This document shows, piece after piece, positions 23,626 through 35,195 of a stretch of DNA of 64,000 nucleotides. The notes under the pieces are model-generated. The model had not been told where the DNA came from, ran no database searches, and worked only from the letters and a program-made list of their open reading frames with translations. The stretch is from positions 10,825,501-10,889,500 of the forward strand of contig CANTUQ010000055.1 in the NCBI GenBank assembly GCA_947683425.1, read 5' to 3'. Every line of letters begins with the position of its first letter. Positions within the stretch are counted from its first letter, which is position 1. Origin of the DNA: Excoecaria cochinchinensis (lineage: Eukaryota; Streptophyta; Magnoliopsida; Malpighiales; Euphorbiaceae). The position numbers and the translations under genes are program-made.

Positions 23626-24819
23626 TAAAAATTTGCAAAAACTTCCTTCTTAACATTTGTTCCTTAGGATGTTGTATTTCAAATAGGACAAGTCGCAGGT
23701 CATTTGGACTTGTAAAACATCAGTTATGAATTAAATAATATAGACTGTTCCAGTGAGCCTACCAAGGTAGAGACACGTCTTGTTTTGCAATTTTTAAGTG
23801 TCTTAGAGCCAGAATGAGCTCATAATAATTTCTGTGTCTTTCGTAGGTATAGGAGTCATGGTTCAAATGGCGCAACAATAACTCAATTTGGAGTTCTCAA
23901 ACTCTAGTTATGACCAAAACACTACATGGAGGTCTGGTGACATATAAACAGAATTTTTCCCTAACTAGGATTCATACTTTAATTGAGCTCATAACAATTC
24001 AATCATCAGTTTCAACACAAATCAACCCTATCTTTCAACTATATCATCTTTCAATTGTCACATAATAAACTAATTTACACACACATAACAATAGTTAGTT
24101 CCCAAACCTCTTCTCCTTAGCTCCTTAGAAATCACATAGTTCCTTGATCAACCACCTTCTCTCCTCCTTTGATTCTCTTTACTTCCTCAACTACAAATCC
24201 AAGTCCAATCTCCAGAATTGGATTCCAAGCATCAATTACCAATATCCATCACAAGAAAGAGTAGAAGATAAAGAGAAAATAAGTACTAACCACTTACCCT
24301 TAAAGCCGACAATTCACATGCACTTTAGGATCACTTCATCACTTAGCAAAAATTCTGTATATCTTAACTAATGGAAAAGAAGAAAGCTTAAAAATAGTGG
24401 AGAAGAGCAGCCAAAGAAATGAAGACCAAATACAGAAAATGAACTTTCTCTCACTTCTAATGCTCATATTGCATGTGGGGAGCTAAGGTGGCAAGGACAG
24501 ATTTTTCCACTTGGATTCCACTACCATTTCCCTTACTTTGCATGCAAAGGATTTGGTTGGCATCAGTACAAAGGCACACGTGCACTCCACTTGATTTCCT
24601 AATCATGATTAACCAAATTCTATTTCTATTACACTAATTAACCACACTTACTCTTAATCATGCATAATTGCTAATAGATCACTTAAACTTGTTTATTTAT
24701 GCAATTGGGTCCTCAATTTATTTACACTTAAATCCAAAGATTAGTAGACTATAAATTAAACTTATCCAATTACCCCTAATAAGTCACATTCCTACTAGGG
24801 TACAATTCGGGCCATTACA

Positions 24820-25207
24820 TGAACCTTCTCTGGTCTTAGGCTCAACGAGGTTAGAGGACCATCTCAATGCTTCATTGGGTTGGGGCCTTCAAAATATCTC
24901 TTGTTGCCTCACAAAAGGCCCAACTTACGCAGTCCTAGGCTCCACGAGGCAAGAGGACCATCCTAATGTTCTATTAGGGTGGGGTTTCCAAGACACCTCT
25001 GGCTTGCCCAAAATGGACATAGCAGTGCTGTGTTAGGCTCACTGAGGCTAGATGACCTTTCCCAATTTTCTATTAGGTGGCGACTCTAAGAAACCTCCTT
25101 GTTGCCCAAAATAGACGCACTTGTAATTTTTTACAAGTTTTACGAACCTCTCTCGATCGCCCTAAAAGCTGGGGTTCGGGGCACCTCGGGGTTCGGCGCG
25201 CGTCATA
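24820..25207 (+). mobile_element. 3' LTR of Tat element B, right part
   Basis: Resumes after H (target-duplication copy tgaac) with gaaccttctctggtcttagg and ends ggcgcgcgtcata (ancestral caca). It holds three diverged stem-loop modules and a PBS-like 12-mer at 25077-25088. The bases after it, gcagc, would be B's right target duplication. Confidence 0.85.
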
Positions 25208-26642
25208 GCAGCATTTACCGTTTGGTCTAGATGACTTATTTTCATTTGTCTTAGTGGTGGGTGTTCTGATTGAATTTTTTTACAATTTGACATTTTCCAT
25301 TCTGAAACCTTGTTCCTTGAAATTGTAAATCTAATTTTGAATTTCTTTTCTTGCTTTCAAATTTTTTTTGAAAAACTAATCACTTTTTTCTAAATTATGA
25401 GAAGCATAAAAGTCCTCATGCAATAATTTTTTATTAACTTCAAATTCCTTTTTTATAACATTAGGTTCATTTATAACATTTCAGTTATTACAGAAAAAAG
25501 ATGGTGAAGTTGGTAAATTATTTTGTTGTTCCTGATCAGTTGCTTGAGGTTTTATGAAAGTTTGATAGGGTACTTTTGTAGAATAATCCATGTTTTGAAA
25601 AGAAATACTTGTAATTTTAAGCAAGAAAATCTTGCATTTTGAAAATTTTCTATTTTGAAAGGAAGATCAATCACCAAAGGTAATTTTGAGGCTCTTCCCA
25701 AATCAACAGTACTCTTGGAAGAACCAGCATTAGAGAATCTACTGATATAAGATCTTTGAAAACTAAATTTTACCTTTTCGTCATTATATTAGGTTATTTT
25801 TCTCAGATGAGCGTTTGGTTATGTTTGTTCTGGAGATTTTGGTTTTGTAGTGCCTTCCAAGATCCACTCTTCAGGAAAAGTTATATCTTTCCAAAGTATA
25901 GATTTTGGAATCACTATCTTTGCTTTTGATAAATCTATTTGAAAAAATAGGGTTTCACCCTTTTGTCATGATTAACATTGTTTGTTGTAGTAAAAACAGA
26001 AACCATGACTTTATAATGTACTCTAAAAATTATGACTACTGGAATAGAGCCTTCCAATATTTTGTAATTATGAATTTTCATTTGAAACAACAAAGATTTT
26101 AAAATATTTGGATCTTTTAAAGAAATCAAAAAAACAAGATAACATTCAAAAGAGATCAGCCCTTGACAAATGCTCGATTTAATTCAACTTATCATAGAGT
26201 CTTGAAAATTTAATAACCTTGCATCCCTTAAAACACAAAGGAATGAAGTATTTAAATTTTCTTTTGTTAATGGTTTTATACCCATTTGGACAAGGCTAAT
26301 ATGAATAAAGTTATATTTTTTGTCTTGGTGTTTTAGTAAAGTTTCTTGAGAAAGAAGATGAATAGATTCAAAAGGTTTTGAAATTTGAACATCTCTTTCT
26401 TCAGTTTTTATTATGAAATTAGTTTTGAAAAGGTTTTGAAATAAACCGACCTCATAAATTTGATGTATTTTTATTTTTTCAATTGTTTATTGATTTTGGG
26501 AAATATTCAATAGTAATTTCTTCACTATTGATAATTCTTTTTTGATTTGCAGAGTTTGAAGCACAAGAACTTGAAAAAGAAGTGTTTTTACAAAATAAAT
26601 TATCTCACATGGATAACCTTTCAAAGGATTCACTGCCCTAAA
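25208..26642 (-). pseudogene. Endogenous pararetrovirus (Caulimoviridae) fragment, movement-protein region
   Basis: Between LTR B and LTR E the minus strand reads, with breaks, like the cell-to-cell movement protein of plant pararetroviruses. Visible from about 26545 to 25930: KTEERDVQISKPF, IHISLVQMGIKPL, LRDARLLNFQDSMIS, LKDPNILKSLLF and IFRVHYKVM. Downstream (25905-25820) is WKDITFPEEWILEG, like the region after the movement protein. It is broken by a TGA at 26184-26186, further stops and at least one frameshift, so it cannot be functional. I see no coat-protein or RT motif. The petuvirus or florendovirus group is a guess. Both flanks were cut by retrotransposons B and E. Confidence 0.75.
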
Positions 26643-27026
26643 TGTAACACCCCCTACCCATACGTAGGGGAACCCATCCGCGAGGGAGTGAGAACCCGTA
26701 CGAGCAGGGGTGCCACACCAAACTGAACGCTACAAACATACATTCACATAATATAAACATACATATAAACAGCGAAAATTAAAACTTAAAACCAAACTGA
26801 ACATTCATTCATGATATAACAATATTCAATTACATAATTGTTTTTATACCAACATAATTACATCATTCGGAGATACATAACGGAAGCTTAACAAAATACT
26901 ATATACAAGAGAGATCACTATTACAAAATAATGATGATACAAAAATACACTAAGTCCTATCAACAATCCCACTGTGTTGGCTTGACTGGGGGGGACTCTC
27001 CCAAAAGCTATACACCTTCCGCACTT

Positions 27027-27064
27027 GCATAGGTGAAAACACCGTGCTAAGCGATAACGCTTAA
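27027..27064 (-). other. Twin stem-loop in E 3' LTR
   Basis: Stem 1 around ATAA pairs TAAGCG with CGCTTA (27048-27063). Stem 2 pairs AGGTG/CACC-type arms around a four-A loop (27027-27047), partly decayed here but nearly complete in the 5' LTR. Confidence 0.65.
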
Positions 27065-27715
27065 TGGGGAAACAAACAATAACAATAAGGACAACCATTC
27101 ACAATGGTCGTCAAGGCAAATCACATACAAAATGGCATACTGAATATCTTAAGATATAATCACAATACAATTCCATTCTTAACCATTCAAAGGTTCAATA
27201 AACATATTCATATGCCAACAGATTCATATGCTCATGTTAGAGTCATTCAGATTCAAATATTTATAATCATATTCATAATCATTCGGATTCATATTCTCAT
27301 AGCATAACTGAACAAATCATAACACCTGCTAACTCACAATAGTGGTTAATAAGTAAACGCGTAGTGGTACCTTACGGGTACGAATCGACGCATAGCGGTA
27401 CCTTATGGGCACGAATCGAAAATAATATCACATTTTCTCTTTTCAAAACATTTTTCAAAAGGGATCTTAAACAAGATCCGTACACATAGAAGTTCGCGAG
27501 GAACTAAACGGGGACCTGATCAGGGTCCAAAATAGTAAAGAGGTTGCAGCTAAAGGACTCTTTTAGGCATGCCTAACTATCCACTAAACTGACTCTTGCA
27601 GGTCATGCATAAGCCATTAAATCACATTCCATTATACCATATTGTTTATAAAGGAGAACCATGAAATTAGATATGCATAACACATCCCGTATTCAAAATT
27701 TACAGGGCAGAGACA

Positions 27716-28010
27716 TTTTACATGGCGGTATGATATACACTTATTGCCGCGTAAGACATCCTACACGGTGGTAAGGTAAAACCATACCGCTGTGTAACAT
27801 GCAACATACAACAGGCAGAATGCTTTTACATGGTGGCATGGAGAATCCATACCCCTGTGTAAAATGCATAGCCCATAATTCCTTCAATGCAGAATGACTT
27901 TACACTGCAGTATGGAATGTCCTTACCACCGTGTAAAATCACGGACAAGCAATACTGAAGGAACACTCATGATTCACACGGTGGTATGCAATACCATACT
28001 GCCGTGTGGA
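27716..28010. repeat. Inverted-repeat array in E 3' LTR
   Basis: Words related to TTTTACACGGCGGTATGG and its reverse complement alternate at least four times. The words are unrelated to those in D, F and H. Confidence 0.85.
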
Positions 28011-28289
28011 TCGACCCAAGCCAAGGAAATTCCTAGAATTTCACCCCAACTCAAAACCAAACTCAACATACTTCCAAAAATTAGGCAACAAACTCATAAA
28101 AATCATCTTAAAGCCCACATTTATAAACTCATAAATCTCAAGTACTACATGCAATGAACATGATTTAATCAAACCAACCAAAAACTAGCACTTATAATCC
28201 AAAACATAATCAAATGCATATATCATCCAAATCAAATTACAATCTAAGTTTCTTAACTCAACATGCTCAAAACTCATGACATATACACC

Positions 28290-29880
28290 ATTATATAACA
28301 AATAAATCAAAAATAAACAAAGGAAAATTAACATGTGCAATAAAATGATCAAACCCCGAATATCCTCCTTCGCTTGCATGGATGCTTAAATAAGAAAAAA
28401 TACGGATTTGAAACCATAAAAACGAAGACAAATAAAATTTATGTTAGTGATTAAACCAAAGAAATTAATTAAATGCATAAAACAATAAATCATAGATTAG
28501 AATAAATAAAACATGCATTATATACGACAAGTCAATTAAATAACATATTAAAATAAATCGATTAACATATTAAATAAAACAAATAATGATAATAATAATA
28601 AAATGAGATAAGACAAAAATAATATTTAGAAATATTAGATCTATGTACAAAAACACATGAAATAAATAAAAACAAAATAAATGTAAAGATCTACATGATT
28701 AACAATTAAATATAAGCAAAATAAATAAAAGAAAAATAAAAGTTAAGGGATCAAGTCTAGAATATTTACCCTCAGATTGGGATTCGATTGATGATGAAAA
28801 TGATTGATTTTCTTGTTGCAATTCACAAAATAGAGATAAAAATGAAAATAATAAAAATTGAAATTTTTTCCAAGAGAAAATTGATAAAAAAATTGGAAGG
28901 AAAGAAATTAATTCTTGAAGACAAAGAATTGATTTCTTTGTTTCAAGAACAATTATTTTTGATAAAAAAGATGAAAAATATGAAAACAAAATTAATCTTC
29001 AAGAACAAAAAATTATTTTCAAAAAAATATTTTTGATAAAAAGATCCAAGATTCAAGAATAAAAGAAAGATTTTTCTTGTCTCAATAAAAATTTTAGATC
29101 AAAAATTGAATTTCTTAATCTTAGAATTTTATTTGGAGAAAAGAAGTGTCAAAAAAGATGGAGAGATTTCTTTTAGAAGAAAAGAGAAAAAAGAATATGA
29201 AAAATGATCTCCTCCCCTAAAATCCTCCAATTTTCCCACTTAAAATGAGAAAAAAGGAAAAAATTTGATTTATGGAAGAAAAATCAGATTTTTAATTAAT
29301 TCCCTTGATTTTGGGCGTAAAAATGGAAGAAGAAATTCAAAATCCCGAAATTTGGGTGAAAAAAGGTCAAAAATAGGAGAAAAATGAAATCTGGGCGAAA
29401 AAAGGGCGATTTCGGCGAAATTTGGGCGATCTGGGCGACCCCGCCAACGGGCATCGGCCGCGTGCGATGCCCTGCGCGCTGGCGCTCGATACTCGCCGAA
29501 ATTTATTTTTTTAAATATGACTAAAAAAACACCAAAATTTTCAAATATCATTTTTAAAACTAATTTTTAAAATATTTTTAATATTTTTTTTTCATTCTAA
29601 ATTGCAAATTTTGCAAGGAAACCATCAATTTCAACATTTTTTGCCTGTGAAGGCAATTATCATCATTGGGTAACTTTGATTTAGGCTGACTCAGGATCCG
29701 GTGTCTACAGCTGGTCATCCTTAAGGAAGGTTTTGATAATAGCCTTCACTTCTCTTGTAGCCGCACAGAAAAAAAAAAAAAGAAGGCCGTTAGAATTGAA
29801 AACCGTGACTGGCTCTCTAAACAAAAGTTAGGCCGAAGGACAAGGTGAAAACCTGGAAATAGGCAGTCTTCCCTACAAAA
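28290..29880. mobile_element. Tat-derived insert replacing part of the E 3' LTR
   Basis: Collinear with 6459-8058: the right two thirds of solo LTR C, its junction gtgtctaca/gctgg, and B's 3' UTR up to ccctacaaaa. In the E 5' LTR the same place holds 559 bp of ordinary E sequence (42681-43239). The left junction has the shared word attata; the right shows almost no homology. There are no intact LTR termini or target duplication at the edges, so it did not transpose in. Confidence 0.88.
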
Positions 29881-30048
29881 ATGCACACACTAACACAACC
29901 CAATGAACATACACCCTACTAACATATACAGAGCATAAAACCTGCTTTTTGTTAAAAATGCCCTTGACACAAGCCAAAACTCTCACACATGCTTACATAT
30001 ACATAGCAAACATGGCTCAAACTGATAGGAGGAAATCGAGGTGTTACA

Positions 30049-30066
30049 ACTCTCCCCTACTAAAAA
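30049..30066 (-). other. Polypurine tract of element E
   Basis: Minus strand ctttttagtaggggagagt-type purine run ending at the LTR start, preceded by the gaggacgaaattc box shared with D and F. Confidence 0.85.
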
Positions 30067-30112
30067 GAATTTCGTCCTCGAAATTCTCACCTGAATTGAA
30101 CAAATGTGGATA

Positions 30113-31781
30113 CTAAATCCTCATCATCGCCTCTGGTTCCCAAGTCGTTTCCTCGACTCCGTGATGTTGCCAAAGAACCTTGACCAGAGGGGTTTGTTTG
30201 TTTCTCAACTGCCTCACTTCCCAAGCTACAATAGCCTTCGGCTCTTCATCATAGGAGTAATCCGGCTTAATCCGAACATCTTGAACTGACAATACATGCG
30301 ACGGATCCGATCTATACCGACGAAGCATGGAGACGTGGAAAACGTCATGCATCTTAGCCAACTCCATCGATAAAGCTAACCTATAGGCTACAGGACTAAC
30401 TCTATCCAAAATCTCAAAAGGTCCAATGAACCGAGGACTAAGTTTACCTTTCTTGCCAAACCGCAATACTTTCCTCCAAGGTGAAACCTTAAGGAAAACT
30501 TTGTCCCCGACTTCAAACCGAATATCCTTTCTCTTCAGATTAGTATAGGATCTTTGCCTACCCTTAGCCACCTTCAGATTCCGCTGCATAACTCTGATCT
30601 TTTCATCGGTATCTCTAATCATCCCTGGCTCAATAAAAGATCTCTTGATTAACTCTGTCCAACAAACCGGAGTCCTACACGTTCGACCATACAAAGCCTT
30701 AAACGATGACATACCAATGCTCGACTGATAACTGTTGTTGTAGGCAAACTCCATAAGTCGCACATACTGATCCCAACTGCCAGAAAAATCCAAAGCACAA
30801 GCCCGAAGCATATCCTCTAAAATCTGGATAACTCGCTCGGACTGACCATTTGTCTAAGGGTGAAACATTGTGTTGAAGTTCAACTTGGTACCCAAAGCTC
30901 TCTGTAATTCTTTCCAGAACTTAGATGTGAACCTTGGATCCCAATCTGAAACTATCGACAAAGGCACTCCATAAAACCGAACTACTTCATCCACATATAC
31001 ACTGGCCAACTTATCCATTGAGTAATCCACTCTAACCGGCACAAAATGAGCTGACTTCGTAAGCCGATCCACAATAACCCATACCAAATCATGTTTCCTT
31101 TGAGTCACTGGCAAACCCGATACAAAGTCCATGGCAATATCATCCCATTTCCACTGAGGAACAGACAAAGGAGTGAGCAATCCCGAAGGGACTTGATGCT
31201 CGGCCTTTACCTGTTGACAAGACAAACACTTTGCCATGAATTCCACAATGGCTCTCTTCATCCCAGACCACCAATAAAATTGCTTCATATCCTGATACAT
31301 CTTTTCACTACCAGGATGCATGGTAAACACCGTAGTGTGTGCCTCACTCAAAAGTTTCTTCCTTAACTCATCATTCTCAGGCACACAAGCGATCCCTATA
31401 CATAAGCACCCCATCCAAAATCGAAAACTCAGACTGCTTACCCAGCTGAACCTCTTGCAAAATCTATTGCAATCTCAAATCATCCTTCTGAGCATCCATA
31501 ATAAACTATCTCAAAGTCAGCTTCACTCTTAATTGGGTAACCAAAGCCCCATCCGAATCAAACCTCCATCTGAGCCGTCTCAAGAATAAAGCCAAAACTG
31601 ACTTTCGACTCCAAGCATCTATAACCACATTGGCTTTACTCGGATGGTAATCCAAATGCAGTCATAGTCCTTGAACAACTCTAACCATCGATGCTACCTC
31701 ATGTTCAACTCTTTCTGCGTGAAGAGATATTTCAAACTCTTATGGTCCGTGAAAATCCTACACTTCTCCCCATACAGATAA
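30113..31781 (-). pseudogene. Element E pol: RNase H remnant, integrase and chromodomain
   Basis: Minus strand from the F insertion (31781) to 30113. The RNase H end is recognisable (FTDHKSLKYLF) but has stops. Integrase follows: zinc finger with MHPGSEKMY and CLSCQQVK (about 31330-31200), catalytic regions AMDFVSGLP and VSDWDPRF (usual R replaced by W), then a TAG at 30854 in the HPQ-type motif before TNGQSERV, which holds the catalytic Glu. The C-terminus ends in a chromodomain (VKVLWQHHGVEETTWEPE), the hallmark of chromoviruses, thought to guide insertion to heterochromatin. Two open pieces remain (31414-30854 and 30811-30113). Not functional as it stands. Confidence 0.92.
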
Positions 31782-32813
31782 TGTAACATCCCAAAAATGG
31801 CCTAGTAGAAATTGCATGTTTAATTGGATATATAAAGGGGTAATTTGTCAATTGGTATATGAATTGGGATTTATATTAGGAATTACAAGAGTTTGTTGAG
31901 GGTATAATGGTGTTTGTGTAAGTGACTAGAGGACAAAAGAGAAAGAAAGTCAAAGAAGGGAAAGTGAGGTCCAATAGTATTGTGACAAGTGGATAAGTTG
32001 TTGAGAGCATTTAAAGAGATTTGAAGGGAGCAGAGAGAGAGGGAGAGCAGAAATGAGTTGCTTCCCGTAGAAGCCACCTGCATTTCCTCTTTCTTGTACT
32101 CTCACGTTCTCTCACTCCCTCCCTCCTTCATTTTTTGCTCTCAAGCTTTGCATGTGGGTATTCTCTAAGAGTTGAGCTAGGGTTTTGAGATCAAGAGTTG
32201 TCCAAGAGGTAAGTGGCTGTTGTTTTATGGCTTGATTCTTTTTCATCTTCTTCTCATTAGGGCTTTACGGTTTTGTTGCATGGGTTATCTGAGCATTTAT
32301 TTTGGTTGAATATATATAAGAATCTAAAGAAAGAAGAAAGTGTAAAGGAAAAGAAAAGATTGGGTGTTGAAGTTAGAAGGAGATCTTCAATAGGTTTGGG
32401 ATTTTTGTGTTTGGTTCTGTATCTTTGAGAATGGTTGTCCATTTCTCTTCGGATAATGGTGAGATATGTGAATGTCTGTCATTTGTGTGTTTTAGTACAT
32501 GAAAATGCATGAGTATAATAGATTTTGTGTATATGATTTGAGATAAAAGAGTTATAATACTTTGCATGTTAATTTTGGAGAGTGTGTACATGAACATGAG
32601 ATAGATTTTTTGGGTATTGAAAACTCTGTATATGTTGATTTGATTTGTGTTATTATTGTGTAAATTGAGTTGTTATTGTTATGAGTATGTTTTGGAGGCA
32701 CTGGAGATACGTTTTTATGTGATTTTGCATGTTATATGATTCTGGGTAAATGGGTTTTGATTTCTTAAAGTTTTGAGAGTCTCTGCATTTTGGCTGGGAT
32801 TGGGAATTATTAT

Positions 32814-33164
32814 TCTATCGCGATCGCGATAGAACCGCGAATTCTACTTCTTGTAATAGCGGGATTTCTCCTGTGCTGAAGGGAATTGATCCGAGTCGTG
32901 ATGGGGTAGCACGACTCGGAGGGGGTTGTTTGTCATCTTCACGAGTCGTGAATATGACTAACGACTCGGAGGATTTGTCTGTCATCTTCACGAGTCATGA
33001 AAATGACTAACAACTCATGCCCTCTTCCCTTTGTGGGGAGACACAAGTCGTGCATAAGGATCACGACTCGTGCCCGCTCCCTTCTATGAGGCGACATCGT
33101 CATGAGTCGCAATAGCATGCGTGACTAGCCTCTCTTCCTCGGCTACTGTCACAAGCGCGATAGT
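32814..33164. repeat. Inverted-repeat array in F 5' LTR
   Basis: Starts with ctatcgcgatcgcgatag, then repeated CACGAGTCGTG / CGACTCG words in both orientations. Different words from D, E and H, at the same place about 1.0 kb into the LTR. Confidence 0.85.
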
Positions 33165-34111
33165 GATGCCTTTCCTGCCCTATTTTGAAAATGAGTTTCA
33201 AGGTTCCTTTTACATGGGTTTTCACTACGTGGCACATGATTTGTCTTATATATGGATTATTAAATGATAAATGATGCGTTTAAAATATGATTTGCATATA
33301 ATTTATATGTGTAGGAATTATGATGAATTATATATCTTCAATTGATCAATATAAATATATACATGAAATGACATGATTATACTTGATTTATTCTCTATTA
33401 TATGATAATAATATTAGAACATGTTTGAGTTATTACTTGAGACTGATGGTCATAGTAGTGGATAGATAAGCGCCTATCATGGTCAAGGTGTGACTGTAGC
33501 TACCATACGTAGATCCCATTTGGGTCTTCCGGCCGACCTCCGAGATGGTCATTTGAGACTTCGGTCTCCAGTATACCTTCGGGTATACATGTTTATAAAA
33601 GATGTTTGAGGCTTCGGTCTCCGGTATACATGATTATAAGATGTTTTGAGACCCATGTCTCCATACGCTTGGATACCGAGTCCTATCAGTATCAAAAATG
33701 ACTATATCTACCTCTAGTATGTATTCAGGCTAGTATACGTGATCTTTATTATGTAGTTATTATATGTGACTATTCTATGGGTTATCGATAATACAGAAAT
33801 GGATATAAGTTACATGTATATGTATATGCATTATGACAAGATGAAATGTAATACTTCTATTTGGATATGAATGGTTTTATGATTATATTGCGAAAATGCT
33901 TATGAATATCAACTACTTGGATTTAAATGATTAATTCCTCTATCTAGTGTATATGCATATGATGAATAAGTAATGGTTAGATTCCGATATACATGTGTGT
34001 GATGAATATTTGTTATAGGTATGAGTAGTATATGTTTATATGCTTTTGTTATTGTTAAGCTTATATATGTTTATTGTGATTATATGTACATGCATGTTTT
34101 GTTCCTCCCCA

Positions 34112-34148
34112 CTAAGCGTTATCACTTAGCACGGGATCTTTTCTCGTG
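34112..34148 (+). other. Twin stem-loop in F 5' LTR
   Basis: Stem 1 CTAAGCG / CACTTAG (one mismatch). Stem 2 CACGGGA / TCTCGTG (one G-T pair). Confidence 0.7.
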
Positions 34149-34436
34149 TAGGTGGCAGGTTTATTTTGGAGCCGGGCATCTGCAGGTCGGCCACTAGAAG
34201 TCTATAGTTGGAGTTTATTTTGTCTTCTGCTGATTTTGTATATGGAGTTTGATTTTGGTATATGTATATGTTTAATGTTTACAATCCCTTTTGGAAAACG
34301 ATACGATTATTTATATTTGGATTTGTTGTCTTTATGATTATATGTATTGCTTTTAGTTTATTTGAGTAAATGTATGTGATTGTGCGCGTAGCGCTCCGGT
34401 ATCCTTCGAATGGGGGTATCGGGGTTTTACAGTTTT

Positions 34437-34454
34437 TGGTATCAGAGCACCAGT
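34437..34454 (+). other. Primer-binding site of element F (initiator tRNA-Met type)
   Basis: tggtatcagagcaccagt, five bases after the 5' LTR. Confidence 0.9.
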
Positions 34455-34591
34455 TTAGTCGATTCTAGTTCTATGTGATTGTTTGAGTATAGAGTCTATG
34501 CATGAGAGTCTGTCTAGAGTTGTGGCCTAAAGCAGATGTTGTCTTGTGTAATGTCTAGATATAGTCTAATCCGAGTGAGTATGTGGGCGAG

Positions 34592-34990
34592 ATGACGGGT
34601 AGTGTGAATCGGGTAAGAGTTGAGCAGCTTGCTCTTGGACGTCCTTCAGTTGAAAGTTTTTGTATTACTCCTGGTAATTCAACAATTGTGCAGGGGTTAA
34701 TTCGGATCTTGGATAGATTGATGGCCCCTCAAGTTTCTATGGATTTTGTAAAAAGGAGAGGGCAAAAGAGAAAAGTATTGGGTGTAGAAGCAAAAGTAGA
34801 CAAGAGATCTCGAGAGTTACCGAAATGTCAGCACCGTCAGAGGCAACACTGGGGTAAGTGTAGGAAACTTATGGGAGCCTGTTTCAAGTGTGCCAGCAAA
34901 GAACACTTGCTTGTCAATTACCCTAAGACGAGAGTGAATCTAGCTCGGCAAGCCAGAAAAGATGTAGAGGAATTGCTTAGAGCTACTTGA
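34592..34990 (+). pseudogene. Miniature Gag, element F
   Basis: Open from ATG 34592 to a TGA at 34988, about 132 codons. It shares with D's frame the segment TIVQGLIRILDRL, the basic linker, HWGKCRKLMGACFKC and QARKDVEELLR, with no capsid domain. The zinc knuckle has lost its last cysteine (CFKCASKEHLLVNYPK, Tyr in place of Cys), and the final TGA is probably a mutated CGA because D's frame continues. After it, recognisable sequence runs to CCTTCCG/GTAAGT at 35091, the same donor-like site as in D. Probably inactive now; the shared design with D is the point of interest. Confidence 0.7.
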
Positions 34991-35181
34991 GCATCATCGA
35001 AATCAGTCGTGAAGTTAGATGCTTCTGGAGGTCCAGCCAGATTATTTATCGCGAGTAGCCAAGAAGTGAATGAGCCCGCAGAGCCTTCCGGTAAGTTTTA
35101 TTTTGTCAGTTTTGATTGAGTTTGTCTTGGTGTTTTGGGGTGTACTTTATTGGTGTGGAAATTTTGAGGACCAAATTTCTT

Positions 35182-35195
35182 AAGGAGAAGAGAGT
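35182..35195 (+). other. Polypurine tract of element F
   Basis: aaggagaagagagt directly before the 3' LTR. Confidence 0.85.

Larger units (their letters stand above)
21406..24819 (-). mobile_element. Tekay-type solo LTR H, main fragment
   Basis: Continues LTR H after element D and its target duplication (21401-21405). Minus-strand order from 24819: TGTAATGGCCCGAATTG, leader, donor-like GGGTAAGTGG (24297), inverted-repeat segment (about 23625-23522), a large hairpin (22796-22825), a TA microsatellite (22090-22142), and a twin stem-loop (21494-21458). This is the same plan as LTRs D, E and F. Short frames inside (for example 24144-24371) show no domain. Confidence 0.85.
26643..30048 (-). mobile_element. 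Element E 3' LTR (rewritten in part with Tat sequence)
   Basis: Minus-strand start TGTAACACCTCG at 30048; plus-strand start tgtaacacccccta at 26643. It aligns with the 5' LTR except that 28290-29880 is foreign Tat DNA. It also lacks about 145 bp present in the 5' LTR at about 41943-42086; the break at about 27695 lies in the shared word ttcaaa. Short frames inside have no domain. Confidence 0.9.
31782..34431 (+). mobile_element. Element F 5' LTR
   Basis: 2650 bp, TGTAACATCCC ... GGGGTTTTACA. Contains a pyrimidine-rich leader, donor-like AGAG/GTAAGT at 32209, an inverted-repeat array (32814-33164) and a twin stem-loop (34112-34148) followed by acceptor-like GTGTAG/GTGGCAGG. No gene seen. Confidence 0.93.

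Noticed and set aside
25905..26102. 65-codon plus-strand gene between LTRs B and E
   Set aside because: The minus strand of the same region carries the pararetrovirus motifs, so the plus frame is a shadow.
28290..29880. A Tat element transposed into the E LTR
   Set aside because: Neither edge is an LTR terminus and there is no target duplication; it replaces E sequence rather than interrupting it.
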